DNA of 64,000 nt from Endocalyx cinctus (lineage: Eukaryota > Ascomycota > Sordariomycetes > Amphisphaeriales > Apiosporaceae). Below are positions 47,051 through 60,300 of this stretch, piece by piece. The translations under genes were made by a program, and so were the position numbers. The notes beneath the pieces are model-generated. The model saw only the letters and a program-made list of their open reading frames with translations, ran no database searches and was not told where the DNA came from. The stretch is taken from NCBI GenBank assembly GCA_001600455.1, contig BCKC01000001.1, forward strand, positions 2,010,441 through 2,074,440, given 5' to 3'. The number at the start of each line of letters is the position of its first letter. Position 1 is the first letter of the stretch.

Positions 47051-49190
47051 CCTCAATTGTTCAGCTGTAAAAGAAAACGCAGTAGTCCAAATGAAGAACC
47101 AAGTTCCAACCCACAATGGCAATAATTCTCGGCGGCGGGGTCAATTGTACTAAAGAACAGGGTCTTCTCCGGTGGTTTTGGTGGGACAGAGATTATTATA
47201 TCATGCGTAATCTCCGTTAATTAATGTGTGAAAAGAATACGACTGATCGTATTTCGTTAACGTTGTTGGGAGATGTAACGACAATAAAAGAGGTGATATT
47301 CCCTATTTTCTTTTCCTATTTCTTTTCTTTTCTAATGTGATATTTTGTTTTATCTTTGAAAATAAATAGTACCCTGGATATCTACAATGACCATAGTCGA
47401 GAAAAAAAAACCGTCACAAACGAATACTTCGTTTAGCGATTAAGAGAAAGAAAGCGAGTTGGAGAAGAAGAGGTGGGGATCGAAAACAAGAATAAAAATG
47501 CCAGCGCCGTCGTCATTGACAGATAAAATATCCATAAAATGTACCGGTATTTAGGAGTAAAAAGAAAAACCGGAAGAAATGAAATCGAAAAGGAGTTGAT
47601 GCAGATCGAAATTGGTATGGTATGTAAGGGAAGGTGAACAATGAATGCCAGTTTCTTGACTTCTTGGGCATGTGGAGTAATAACAACCAAAAATACCAAA
47701 AACACAGGACCAACTCTTAACTATATGTAAGTACTAATTATACTTAGGTATTTAAGTAGACTGTCACAATGTTACAATCTGTTTTGGCTTCTATTCTCTC
47801 TGTCTTTCCCGGGTTTTTTGTAGTGTAGTCTTAAGACTAAAGTAGAACTACTGTAAGGTACCGAAACTTAAGCTCCCATGGTCCTATTTTGGTAAGACCC
47901 TTAAAAGATGATGTATCACGATGGATTAGTGTAGTATAGCTTCAAAGACAGGCCAATACGAAATAGCATATGGATTATTGGAACCTAGTAAATAAGATAC
48001 GCTATTACCGTTACCTGATAAACATCAGGGGACTATGTGCTTAACAGGTACTTGAGCCATGCCGCTTTAAACCGATGGCTGGATTCTAACCTGAGCTTAG
48101 CTTAAGTAATACTATAAATACTTCTTCCGTAGGTAATTTCAAAGTAACAAACGTTAAAATGCCTTCATTCTTGTACTTCTCCGTCCCCTTTCCTGTTGGC
48201 CTGGTCACTGGCTCACCGTAACCATGCACCCCATGGTCTTTAATCACTGGCTTCCAATTGTAAATTGGTCATCGTGACTACGTGGTATCAGGTCCCTTTC
48301 TCGTCCACCTTCCCCTGTTTTCTGGCCAAGACCTGTTTTCTTTGCACGATAGTATGTATATTTCCTAAGTAAGTCCAATGAGTATGGTTGGTTGCTCAGG
48401 ACGCTTGACTTGGTGTAACTGAGGTGAGCCTGAGTAAAAGCAGCAAATGCGCTATCCCCGATTTGCCGAAGAATAGAGTGTATACTACCTGCGTATGCAT
48501 CTGAACTGAATGAGTATCAAAGCCTACATACATACGTACTGTAAAGTAGGATCAGAGGATGGTGATCCTGGTGAACTATGCCTATGTATGCTTAGTATCC
48601 ATGGATAGTACTACTGCATAGTAACACCACCTGACGACACTAGTATAGTTCACGGGTCTAAGCCGTCAAAAGAGTGATGCATCAATTCAAAACTAATCTA
48701 GACATGACAGGTGATCCTGTGCTTCTTTAGTGACGTATTGCTTGTAGACTGGGTTCTATTACGTATAATACTTTACATATTTCCCATCTTAGGGTATAAT
48801 ACACGTAAAACGTAATAATAATGATTATTATAATATTTTTTGTTGAGTAAGGTTACGATGAAGCTGAAATTCATCACACACGTTTAGTTTACTTGTACTG
48901 TCTCATAACAAATTATACGAGCGCCAAAACCGGCTAAGACAATTTTCTCCAAGGAGAATGTATGACGACTATTTCGTACCTGAATCACTTCTCGCGTGCG
49001 CAAAATCCACCAAACCCTGATTTTAGCGATCTTCTCAGAAAATAGTACTGAATAACTTTGGAGCAATGCTTCCCGATAAGCCTACATGAACAAAGGAGGA
49101 GGTTGGAATGAGATATTAGCACATAGATAAGTTAGTCTGATGTTCTAGCCATTCTTTGGCTATGCGTGAGTACTATTTCTTCTGCGTGAA
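47051..49190. other. 2.1-kb intergenic region, nothing coding seen
   Basis: Between the RA-PH gene 5' end and the MAT2B-like gene 3' end. AT-rich; short frames only (up to 90 codons at 47433-47705, low complexity). Possible upstream leader exon of the RA-PH gene may lie near 47070-47200. Confidence 0.5.
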
Positions 49191-50323
49191 CTACTTCCTA
49201 AAAGCTTTGACCTGCCATCTCCACCAACCAGTAAAGTCTTGCGTAGATACGTCAATACCGAGCTCTTTCAATGCACCGGTGCTAAGATGACAATCGTACG
49301 GTCTTTGCACTGAAGCATTTGGATCATTGCCTTGCGTATTCGGCTTGATCGCGGCGATCGGAAGACCCATGATCTCGCTAAAGAGCTGGCATATTTCGTA
49401 CTTTGTGAGCTTATCTTCCGAAGAGAATTGAAGGATCTGAGGCAAGGTAGATCGATCTTGGGTTGCCAGGTATTTCATCGAGATATCTGTATAGGGGTTA
49501 GCGATCGCACACTGAGTCGTACCATGGGCTTATTTAGCGAGATTGGAGGGGATCATACCGTGACACACACGGCCGACGTCCTCTGTGTTGGTTGGATAAC
49601 GGAGAGCCCAATGGTCCATACTGATCTCTGCCCCTGCCTCTTGAGCTTTCCAGACAGTGTCCATCAGAACGTTGACCGCGCTCTCCGAAGGCATCTCCGC
49701 ATCACCGTATAGCACCGGTACCCGGAGCACCACTCCGAGACCTGGCTTCCCCGCTGCCTTGAATTCACCCAAAGTTGCGTGTTCCCCGTCTAGTTTGGTT
49801 TGTCCGTATAAGTTGGTTGGCTGAGGCGAGGCATCTTCTGCGTATGGTGCATCTCCTGGTTTCCCCGGGAAAACGTAGTCGGTGGAGATATAGATGAGAA
49901 AGATATCGCGAGCAGCACATAAGGAAGCAAGGTTCTTGCTAGCCTGGACGTTGATGGCGCGAGTACCTTCTGGGTCTTTGTCGCATTTGTCAGGGAATCG
50001 ATTTGCGGCACCTAAAGAATGTGAGCTACGCAGCTTTGGATGATGACATGAACCCATGCTATCCTACAATGTACGACTACCTGTGGCCTAAGGACGAATT
50101 AGTTGGATAACCCTGGTTGAGGTGCTGCAACAACTAACTTGATTTTGTCTAGAACATTTTCAACCTCTGAATCCTTTTCGAGATTAACCTTGAGGATTGT
50201 GAAGCCATCAGCACGAGAGAAACCTGTGCCCTTCACATCCCATTGGCTTCTTTCAAAGGCTTTGACGACTTGTCTGCCCAACAGCCCAGTAGCACCAGTC
50301 ACTATTACAGTCTTTCCAGACAT
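49191..50323 (-). CDS. MAT2B/RmlD-like NAD(P)-binding reductase-fold protein
   Basis: Extended short-chain dehydrogenase of the RmlD/methionine-adenosyltransferase beta-subunit type. Exons are 50323-50139, 50087-50068, 50011-49559 and 49486-49191 (introns 51, 56, 72 bp), giving 317 residues, near the 334 of human MAT2B. The Rossmann GxxGxxG is GATGLLGR (residues 10-17). The catalytic-type Tyr and Lys appear in LYGQTKLDGE (~134 and 138), after YISTDYVF. Later conserved parts include WALRYPTNTEDVGRVC and KYEICQLFSEIMGL. The second exon is only 20 nt and encodes the join between KPQVVVH and CAANRFPD; without it a strongly conserved strand is lost, so it is well supported. Whether it regulates S-adenosylmethionine synthetase or acts as a reductase cannot be told here. 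Confidence 0.87.
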
Positions 50324-50751
50324 TATTTGATAGCTTATGAACGAATGAACTTGTATCAATGGTGTTATATCGAGCAAGAAGGGTAATCTATTGCAACCTT
50401 TGAATGTTGTACCTACTAGGTAGATAGAGGTAGTGGGGGTTTCAGAATATCTGAGGGGATAATTTATGGAACGGATCTGGACCGATTAGGTCTCCACAGG
50501 AGCAACGACGACCCATTGAAAATGCCTTAAAACTTAGTGCTATGTACCTACAATTATGAGGTCATAGAGCATATACATAAGCTTCACGGGTATGTATCTG
50601 ATCTGCAGGTGTACATATTAAAAAAAAAAAAACACAGCGTGCTAGCCTCGTAGAAACCTCGTTTTCAATATGAGACTTGTTATTTCCATTTTACATAACA
50701 TTCAGGAATTTTAAGAAGCATGGAGTAAGACATTGGCTCAGATACCAATGT
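50324..50751. other. Short intergenic region
   Basis: Between the MAT2B-like gene 5' end and the AIM6-like gene 3' end. An A-rich run lies at 50620-50631; no gene. Confidence 0.5.
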
Positions 50752-51957
50752 TTACCATTCCTTCTTGGACGCGCTTTTAAGATCATCCACGTTGAGCATA
50801 TCTGCACCCTCTTCCACTAGCTTGTGCCATATCCTGTTGCGTAAACTGACAGGCCACCATGGCGTTTCCCAATATCTAACTTTGAGTCCCCTCTTGTGAG
50901 CCCCTTTAATCTGACCTCGAACTTTACGGAGTTGTTCTCCCTTGAGGTCTGGAAAGATTAAGCCTACAGTATCCCATAGACTCGTGCTCGCATAGAAAGA
51001 ATTCGTATTATTGTAGGTGAATGGGTAATCGTCGGTAGTATCGGGGATATCTGGATCTTCCCACATTTCTTCCAAAGGGGCATCGAAGAAGGCATCTCGA
51101 TATGTCGAATTTTGCATCAATATATCAAATGGGGTATTACCGGTGCCTACAACGGTTACGGGACGCTTATGCAATACCCCATCCTCGACATACGATAGCC
51201 AGTCCCGACTCCTCAACGGTTCTAATTGTTCGAGTACTTCGGGCCATGTCTCAGTTCCGTTAGTTTTGACATCAACAAGTAGGATAATCGTCTGATCAGG
51301 ATCATAATCAAAGATCCCACGTCTGTTTTCGTTGTAGAACTGCGTCTTTGGGTTGGTCCGGTTTAGGAGTTCAACTAAGGGGTTTACATATAGAGATTGA
51401 AATGTTCGGTTTGGTGTCAGCGCTGCAGTGTCATGGCCGACAAAGAGCTCTGGCTTGTCGTCAATGAGCCACACATCGGCTTCAACCCCAACGCAGCCCG
51501 CATGAAGAGCTGAGAAGAGAGGTACCTTGCGCCAGTAATCGTTGTGAGAATGACAGGGTATAGGGACTACATCTCGAAGAAAGTCTGTAGGATACCATGC
51601 TAGTCCTTCCGTTCCGGTGCCTGGTTTTCCCCAGTTGGAGAATATCATGTCTGGATCATCATCCAAACCCCACAGACTCCTAGCTATCGCTAAGAGAAGG
51701 ACTATGAGTATGATTGTAGCTCTACCGTCCTAATTAGTCAAATGAATATCCGATGTAGGAATTACGATAAAGACCTACGCGACAGCTAGACCCCATGCAC
51801 TACTACACAGTAAATAGTCTTGCCAGTGTTTTACGTGTCGTGCTGATCCTGGAGCTGACTTATGGGAAGGAGTCGAAGAATATCCTAGATCGTGACCGTT
51901 ACCTGTACTAATTGGGCTGTATCTGTCGCCTTTCATTCGACGGATGAAGGATTTCAT
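50752..51957 (-). CDS. AIM6-like PLC/GDPD-fold membrane protein
   Basis: Member of the AIM6 (altered inheritance of mitochondria 6) family, related to PLC/glycerophosphodiester-phosphodiesterase TIM barrels; biochemical activity is not established for the family. Exons are 51957-51779 and 51721-50752 (57-bp intron), giving 382 residues. A cytosolic N-terminal tail leads to one membrane segment created by the splice (~55-72: GLAVAATIILIVLLLAIA). The barrel opens with CHSHNDYWRKVPLF (~117-130), then GVEADVWL with the Glu-x-Asp pair and LFVGHD, the expected catalytic-type positions. Later strands include ILLVDVK and KVRYWETPWWP, and the protein ends with ADMLNVDDL. N-glycosylation sequons (NRT, NGT, NST, NNT) lie C-terminal of the TM, consistent with a lumenal barrel (inferred). 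The acceptor chosen (GGTAG at 51726-51722) is the one that keeps the frame; the nearer AATTAG does not. Confidence 0.87.
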
Positions 51958-52513
51958 CGTATCTCAATTTAGACTTGCCGCTCAGATATTGTTGTGGACC
52001 AGCAATAATAAGTCGATGCTTATACCTTTCGTTAGTTTTATGGAGAGCGTTCTTAACAATGAAAGAGATCAGAACAATAATAGCAAGGATCTATTTAGGT
52101 AACATAACGATGTAGATAATCAAAACTAATTTGATTGTAAATCACGATGGAAGAAACGGGGATTCAAGGGACTATACTGGAGGATACATATATATTATAT
52201 TTTGTGTCAAGAGTAAGAGTAAGAGGAAGGTTGACGACATACCATCGAAGCTTGTATAGTGGAATAGGATCTTGTAATAATTAGTGCTATATTTAGCCTG
52301 CTCGACGGTTAAGCTAGCTGGACAGGTACCTAATCATAGTAATGGATCGCTCTCCGCAGTTATTATCTGCCCTGTAGTGTAGCGTGCTTCGTCTCCACCA
52401 ACTGCTCTTACCCCACTCATTTTGCCGCAAAGAAAAAAAAAAAAACTTTCAGGACTTTCTATCATTTCCTTAGTCAATGACTTAAACATATATTTTCAAA
52501 AATCTACATCACG
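51958..52513. other. Divergent intergenic region
   Basis: Upstream of both the AIM6-like and lysine-rich protein genes. It has an A-rich tract at 52431-52444 close to the latter's start; no gene. Confidence 0.5.
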
Positions 52514-53549
52514 ATGCCTCACAAACACACACGGAGAGGCAAGGATGATTCAACGTTAGTCCAGTCAATGATTCTATGATGGAATATGCCATTGAATATT
52601 ATGTTAACCTCTGTTATCTAGCTTCGATCTACCGCCTACACAAATTGCGAGGCCCCTACCGGTGAGGTCGAATTCACAGAAGGCCACCCCTGGCAAGTCC
52701 AAAACAAATCAAGAGCCAAAAAGCCAGAAGAGAAAACGAAATGGAGCGCCGAAAGATGACGACGCGCCGCGATCGTTTAAGAGGTTAATGGCATATGCGG
52801 AAGGCAAAAAAGTGCGCTCGGGACTTGACGACGGGTCGGATAAAAACAGCAAGAAAAACAAAAAGCAAGATCAGCAGACCGTTTCCGAGAGTCAAGTAAA
52901 AGAGAAGACCGCGGCAGATATACCTAAGATTAAACCTGGGGAACGCATGTCCGACTTCGCTGCTCGCGTGGACGCTGCGCTACCTCTTGGAGGGCTTATC
53001 GCCAAATCTACCAAAGGTGGCAAAGATCCCCTCGGGCTCAAAGTATGGCGCACGAGAAAGGAAAAGAAGATGCACAAGATGTACGACGAGTGGAGGGAGG
53101 AAGAGAAGAAGATTAAGGAACAGAAAGAGGAGGAACTAGAACTTCAGGCGGAGAAGGAGCTTGAAGATGAGGAAAACGGGGTCTCGTGGAAATTGAATTC
53201 TTTAGGCAACGAAGAAGGATCCGGAAAGAAGAAGAACAAGAAAAAAGGAAAGAAAAGCAGATATATCGGAGAGGCAGCAGAAGCAGAGGAAGATCCATGG
53301 GAAGCTTTGAAGAAGAAGCGTGGAGAGGCAAAGATTGGCCTTCACGATGTGGTGCAAGCGCCACCGGAGCTAAACGTGAAGCTGCCTAAGAAGTTGACCG
53401 TACGAGGAGCAGCAGTCGACGTTGACGGTGTTCCGAAAGCTGCTGGAAGTCTGAGACAGAGAGAAGAGTTGCAAACGGTCAGGGACGACATAATCGCTTC
53501 ATACAGAAAGATTATGGATGAGAAGCGTCCATCACTGCGCAACTCTTGA
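52514..53549 (+). CDS. Conserved lysine-rich, probably nuclear protein of unknown function
   Basis: Exons are 52514-52554 and 52622-53549 (67-bp intron, GTTAGT donor), giving 322 residues. The 14-codon first exon gives MPHKHTRRGKDDST, followed by FDLPPTQIARPLPV. Basic clusters (QKRKRNG, KKKNKKKGKK) look like nuclear or nucleolar targeting signals. A short conserved-looking stretch, APRSFKRLMAYAEGKK, precedes a Lys-rich linker. The most ordered part is ~130-205: KPGERMSDFAARVDAALPLGGL and GKDPLGLKVWRTRKEKKM, leading into a long Glu/Lys helix (WREEEKKIKEQKEEE). The C-terminus has NVKLPKKLTVRG and a final helix. I do not recognise the family. Charge pattern and context-free conservation of the start motif suggest ribosome biogenesis or RNA binding, but that is only a guess. 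Confidence 0.8.
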
Positions 53550-54361
53550 TTGATACTGATATTAGAACTTAAAATAGAACATTTTCAAAACGACGTGATA
53601 GATACCCAAAATGAAGACTTTTATTTTTATTAATATGTTACATTAAATATCTTCTACTATGTCAGCAATGTATACTTAAATACTTAAGTATGTATGATAA
53701 AGGCTGTTCTGGTCCACGGGTATGTACACACACTATAGGTACTGCTTATTCAGTAATTTGTAGTTATACTTGATCCCCAAGTTTAGCGGTCTCCAGTTAC
53801 AATATTTGGCACCTTCAACATATGCTCCTCTAGCTCATGACACCTACCAACTAAATCATTAAGACTTCTAATTCATATATAGTATTATACCATTTAATGT
53901 GAATTCATACATAATTGTGATGATATAATTATTTGATACTCAGTATAAATATCCACTGAATTCATTAAAAGAAAAAAAAAAAATTCGTTAAAGTTTGAAT
54001 ATTAAAAGTGGACTAGTAGGTAGAGGTAATGAAATACACCGAGACAGATACAGTAGTATAGAACCTTTGGCCTATTTAGCAGGCCCGGGGCGCTTCTAAT
54101 TTAGTATACACCACAGAGTACTCCTTATTCACTTCTGATCTGTAACAAACTCTTTCTTTTCTCCTTATCGTTGAATGGGCAACGCTAGTACGGAGTACCT
54201 AGGTACTTAAGTAATGATCACTTTTCTCTAAACCCCACTTTACTAACATCATTTTTGTATTTGAAAGTCAGATATTTGGAGAACCAAAGTTCGAGCCTTT
54301 CTAATGCACATTTTCATTTCTCTTCTTTCGTTTTTCTAATGTATTCGATTTCGCCATCAAT
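53550..54361. other. Intergenic region upstream of TFC3
   Basis: AT-rich, with one TACCTAGGTA palindrome near 54197-54206 and an A run at 53971-53983. A tRNA T-arm look-alike at ~54289 was rejected. Confidence 0.5.
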
Positions 54362-57300
54362 ATGGAAAGGGGACTGGATGAGTTGATCGAGCTGATTTTA
54401 TCTGAAATTGCCTTTTCTGGTACCAAAGGTAAGTTTCAAAATTACCACTAATTATCTTGTTATACATTGACTGCATGATTATTATTATGATTATCATCAT
54501 CATCGTTATCAGTTGTAGCTATCTAAGCTGACTTGGATCATAGGGTGCACAGTTTCAAACCTATTACATATTATAAATGCCCAGTGTAGTGGTACTGACG
54601 TTGAAGATGGCCAGTCTCGAGATAAGGTCGACGCGCAAATCGCCAGTAATTCTGGTAATTCTGGTATAACTCACCTCGGACAACCTGATCTCCAGCTAGC
54701 TTCGAAAATTTGGCAATGGCTAGTCAAAAGACCAGAAGTGTCTATCGGTAACAATGGAGAATTTAATCATTTATCACTCCAAGATATCTTAGCCCTACCG
54801 GAGGAAGCTGAAGATGCCAAAGTTATCTCTGGTCTCACCCAATCCCAAACTGCCTCTACCAGGATAAATCAATCCCCCGATACCAATCCATCAGAAAACA
54901 AGAGGCCGCGTCTTCATCTATCCGAGGAGCGATTATGGAAAACCATTGCCGGTCATCCTCCCGATCTGAAACGTATACCTGTTTTCGAGTGGAAAGCCCT
55001 TATTGACATCGCATCCGTAAAAGAAAAAGGCATCTTGCAAGCCGACTTAGTTCGACTCACAGGACAGGACAAAAGATCCCTTCCGACTCGAACCGATGCC
55101 TTAGCGAAAAAAGGGTATATCATTAAATTATCAGTCCTTATTCGAGGTTGCAGGACCAGCAAGCTTTGGCTTGCTCGGTATTCAAATAGCTCACAAATAC
55201 AAGATTCCCGTGAAGGATTAGACCTCGAAAACACTGATCTGTCAAAGGAGGCTTTGACCGGGAATCTTGACCCAGTTCCTTTCAGCTATGCATGGAATAG
55301 CAACAAGATTGATTATGTCGCAATCGCACAGGCTTGTGTAGCTCTGGTCAAGGCTTGGGGCCTCATTCGATACTGCGATATCCGGGTGAAGTTAGATGTC
55401 GAAGAACGAGTGCCACAGATGAGAGCTCTTGCAAAAACATCACGATGGCTCACTGGTATCGGGGCCGTTGCCTTCGTTGCCGCCAAATTTGCTAATTCCC
55501 AGCACCTTTTCAAGGACTGTGTCAAGTTTATTCGAGAACCTACGGCTGCAGAATGGAAGGTATTTCGTTCTACTCCAAAGGCCCAGATTAACTTACCCTC
55601 TCTGCGACTCGGAGCACGGGGTGAAGCATCTCAGGCCTCCCACCAGCAGAAGTTGTTAAAGGATAAATCAGGACATAAGGAACGCGCCTCAAATATAACT
55701 GATATGAGCATCAGTCAGTTTTCACCTTGGCAACCGCAGAAGCATATTGTCAACGCTACATATGATATTATCAAACGTGCTGGTCTGGATGGAACCTCAA
55801 ACATTGCAATTGGTAATCAAACTTCGGGCCTTGCATTTCAGAAGTATACGGCATCTTTGACCCAGGCAATGTCCGTGCCTCGCTCGCAGCCTCCTCACTT
55901 ACGTGAATTTGAAGTTACTTCACAGCTGACGCGCATTGGCAAGACAAAGACGTACCAGTTCTTTGCTGTTGGAGAGTCCCATCCTGTATCAAAACCAACA
56001 GGAGACAGAACTCAAAGAACGGAACGCTCAGGAGACGGAGACTTGGACCGCACTATCACACCAAATCCTTTACAAATTACCGATGGATTCTCACAGCCGC
56101 CAACGTCCATGTTTGTTTCCGAAGCGTCTTCATCGCTCACATCGATTTGTTTGGCTCCGATACCTACAGTGACACAGTCTGGCCGGGGAGGAAAGTCTCG
56201 TATTGAACGAACTTTGAAATCTATTGATACAAAATCGAAGAGTCGCAAGCGTTGGGGGCGGCCTCCGAAAGGCAATAAAGAAGCCAGTGTGGTGACAGAT
56301 CACCAAAGCACTACAAATGACCACGCTGCGGATTCTACTGTGCAGCGAGAGAGCTCGGCGCCCCTTACAGAGAATTCACCCCAGGCATTGCCTCAGCCGA
56401 GGACTCCTGGTGTATATCGTGGGCTTAATAACTCATTGGAGCCTACTGCCAAGAAAAGGGGACGCCCGAAGAAGTCGTATGTGCTTATTTTCCGGTCCAA
56501 TGCACTTAAAGACTTGCCTCAATTCAAAAGAGATCATAATGAGAGACTCTCGCATGATGATGAGCAGCCAATGGAAGAGTCCACTGTAGCTGATCAAAAT
56601 ACTTCGCTGTCCGAAACCAGCCAAGTAACGAATCTTGGGCCGACGTCGATGTCTGGCCTTGACGTAACTTACGTTAAGGGAGAGAAGCCATACAAGTGTC
56701 TAAAATGCGGTAATTCCTGGAAGAATTCGCTCGGACTAGACTATCATCTCAAAAAATCCCGGACTTCTTGCAATGCGAGCTACGTTCCACCTCCCTCGAA
56801 GAAGGTACTTCCTCCACCAAAGATTCACAAGGCCATGTCACCCAGTCAATCCTTTTTGCCATCGAGTCAACGGAAAAGCGATAAAGTCAAATCACCTTCC
56901 CGAGGGCACTTCCTTCCTTCTTTGAGAAAACCTGAAATCAGTTCGCCTACTGATGATATCGCACGTAACAATAATTCTATATCAACTCTGCGTCGCAATG
57001 CAATTACCTTACAAGAATTGACATCATATGATGTTACCAGCATTATGGGAACTCGAGGTCGGCGCTCATCGACCGTAATACATGAAAATTCCCGAAAACG
57101 CAAAGCATTCGTTAATAGCCCGCCCCAGATTAGGGATCAATCTTATGAGATGTCAGAGCCGGAAAGCAACGGTCCTACCATCATGAATAAGCCCGCGACG
57201 AAAAGAGTCAAATTTGACGTGCCGAATCCCACTCATGGTAATCCTGATTCTAACATGGTTGAAGAACATGGGGCTGAAGCTGATGTACCAAACTCGCCAC

Positions 57301-60300
57301 ACCCGCCGGCTTTGGCAGAGAACAAAATGGACTTTTTTGTGAATGCACCGGGTACGACGTCCGGCTCTGCGGGGACTCGACGTCGAAACCGTGTATCGTA
57401 CATTATCCAGCATATTTTGGAATGTAATAGTGGCGTTTTCCCCTCAGATAAGGCCTTGTACTTAGCCATCATTTCTGTTTGGACAAAGGAGTGTGGTGAT
57501 TTGGAACCCCCTGACCGTCGGTTATGTACGGCAGCAGTGAATCGACTGGAAAGAGAGAAAATATTAAAACAAGTCTTTTTCTGTTTTCTTGATCCTCAGA
57601 ACAAGCTTCACGAATGCTCTATTATTGCCAGAGTTGATCCAGAAAACAGTGAGCAAGACCTGTCAACGAACCCCAACGTTGTCGCATTGAAAGATAAAAT
57701 GAGGGAAAGACATCCGGAACTATATATACCCACCGAGTTCTCTCTCTCTCCAGCAGAGATCGCCCTCTTTGATAGTCTAGCATCCAGGTACAAAGAAACA
57801 CAAAAACCACGCGCCGCCTTCAAGTCAAAAGATAAATCAGGTATACAGGATGTCGAAGTATTACAGTACCCAAAGCCAATTCTAGTTGACGTTTCGAATG
57901 TTTCTACTCCCTCCAAGCGACCCCTGGGAAACGATCAAAATGAAAACGCTCGGTTCAACAAGAAGGTTCGCAGAAACGTACAAGAAACCGATACTCTTCA
58001 CCAACAAGAACCACAAAGCTCGGAAAAACGAAGAGACAACAGAGGCGAATCTTATGCAACTTCCAAACTAGCAACCTATATTTGGGATCAGAGACGTGCC
58101 CAAGATGTTAATGCTGATGTTTGGGACCCAAGACGTGCCAACCTCCAAGACCCTTCCACAACGGCTTGGTCATGGATTCCGCAATCTAACTCTGTAGATG
58201 ACTCAACTATAGATGCCATCTTGTCCTCCGTCAGAAAGAGTGGAGACAGTGATGCTTTTTCGAAACCAAAACGACATTATAGACGACGAAAAAGTCATAA
58301 TGTTGCTGCGAGAATCTTACATTCTAGTGAAGCGGTATCGATTAGTCGATTCGTCCAGCTAGCGACCTCGGCTTCTTTTATCCCTGAGGATGTTGGGTCT
58401 GACGATGACGATGAAGACGATCTAGAGAATCATGACATCAAGCGCCTCAATACTACAACTGACACCCAAAACGAGGACAGCCCCGAAGAAGTGGTCGTTG
58501 AATTCGCACCTTACCATCTTATTCATGAAGTCAAAGGTGGTCGTTGGCCGTCATTATTGACCCCTGCCTTCCAATCAGAAACCCATGGATTTGCCGTGAT
58601 TGGAAAATTCCCAGATCCTCGCTGGTTTTTAAAGCAAAACTTACCTGATGACATTCAGGAAATTCTTAAAACAGCAAGAGGACAGGCTTATTACGAAGCC
58701 TGGGCTGACCCTCTGTACGGTAAATTTCTTCGAGATCTCAACACCGTAAAGAACTGGGAGCAATCGATTGAAGGATCTCAACTCTTTTCTTTTGGCACAA
58801 TAGTCCCCGAATTCAAGTTTTATTCTTTCACCGTGGACCAGTCTAGAGCGAACATGAGACCCATAGCTTTGGAATGGCCTGATGCGACTCAGTATACTCT
58901 AGAAAATCTTCCCGACGAGATCATCTTTTATTCTGACGAAGAAGAGAATGTGAACAACCCTGCCAGGGCAAGACGCGCAAGCAAGATTTCATCTATATCA
59001 TCAAAATACTATGTTCCCAAGCGCGAGCGAAAGATGGTGCAACCAATGGCCCCCATCGAATACAAAACTCGAAATCTCATGCCAATACCAAGACAACCAA
59101 GATCACGGCTCAGCCAGGTTCGCCTGAATGCAGATAGGCTAGGGCGCAAGATGGAGTTTAACCTCATTGTCGGACTTATCGTCTTTAAGGTACTCCTGGG
59201 AGGTGTTGCTAGGACGGTAGACTATGGTCTCGTTGTAAAAGTCTACCCTGAAATAACTCTGTCCTCGTTAAGAAAGTTCTGGGCAAGAATCTGCAAAGAA
59301 AGAAAGACCTTCGTTGAAGCCTTCACGGAAAATTTTCAAGACGCATTTTTGGAGGCATATGAAAAAGACGAATTACCACGTCTCGATTACGACGATATCG
59401 AAAACTACGACTGGCGCTCGTTGATTGATTGGGCTACTCGGCTCAAGGTACACAAGAATATAGAGCTTCCAGATTCTCGTCAAACATTGAACCAGACTCA
59501 TTGCCTTGAGAATGTAGCTGATGAAGTTGTGGATTGGAAAGAGATATGGTTTTCTCGTGCATCTGTATCCGCCAGGATTGAAGCTTCGTCAAGAGAGCCG
59601 ATATCAATACCGGCCCATCATACTCAGATCGATAATCCAGTAATATGGTCAATCGCTCGATCATGGATCCGCTCCTTATGCTGCAGCTCCTTACACGATA
59701 CTGACGCTCCAGACAAAATTCGGAGAAAACTTCTACAATTGGCGGATGGCAATAAGGCTGCGACCAATCAATTATTGACAAAAGTTTTTGCGAACCTAAA
59801 GGCGGACAAGATTATCGTGAAAAGCAAGGGCAAAATCGTGGGGAAGAGCTACAGACTAAATTCTCAGTTCACAAAGACACTTGACAGAATGTGCCAAGCC
59901 GAAAAGTTCACTCAAGCAGCAAATTTTAAGGCGCAGCTAGACGAGAATTTCCAGGCCGCAGGGGAATTCATCCTCCCGTATGCCGCCGACGAGGGAACTA
60001 TTATGGCCGTGCTCAACCTGCAGGCGGATGGTCGCATCGATGTAGACGGCGTTGACATCCCACATATCCCGTTCGGGTTCGAGCCCGGAAATTACGAGGG
60101 CAGGTTTTTCCCAAAGAGTTATTATCACTTCAAGATGAAGCTCCGACCGACTCAGAGCTACGTCTACGACGATGACATGCCCCTTCTTCACCTCTCACGG
60201 AGAGCCAAAATACCGAAGAAGGGCTCTTGCGGCGAAATACCCCTCTGGGTCGATATCTTCGGACGCGTGGGCGAGGAGTGCTGGTCTAAATACCTATGCA

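Noticed and set aside
47051..47122. N-terminal extension of the RA-PH protein
   Set aside because: The frame is open but has no ATG, and it ends in a TTTTACAG that looks like an intron acceptor.
54285..54305. GTTCGAGCC with a 4-bp T-stem
   Set aside because: No A box or acceptor stem partner within tRNA distance.
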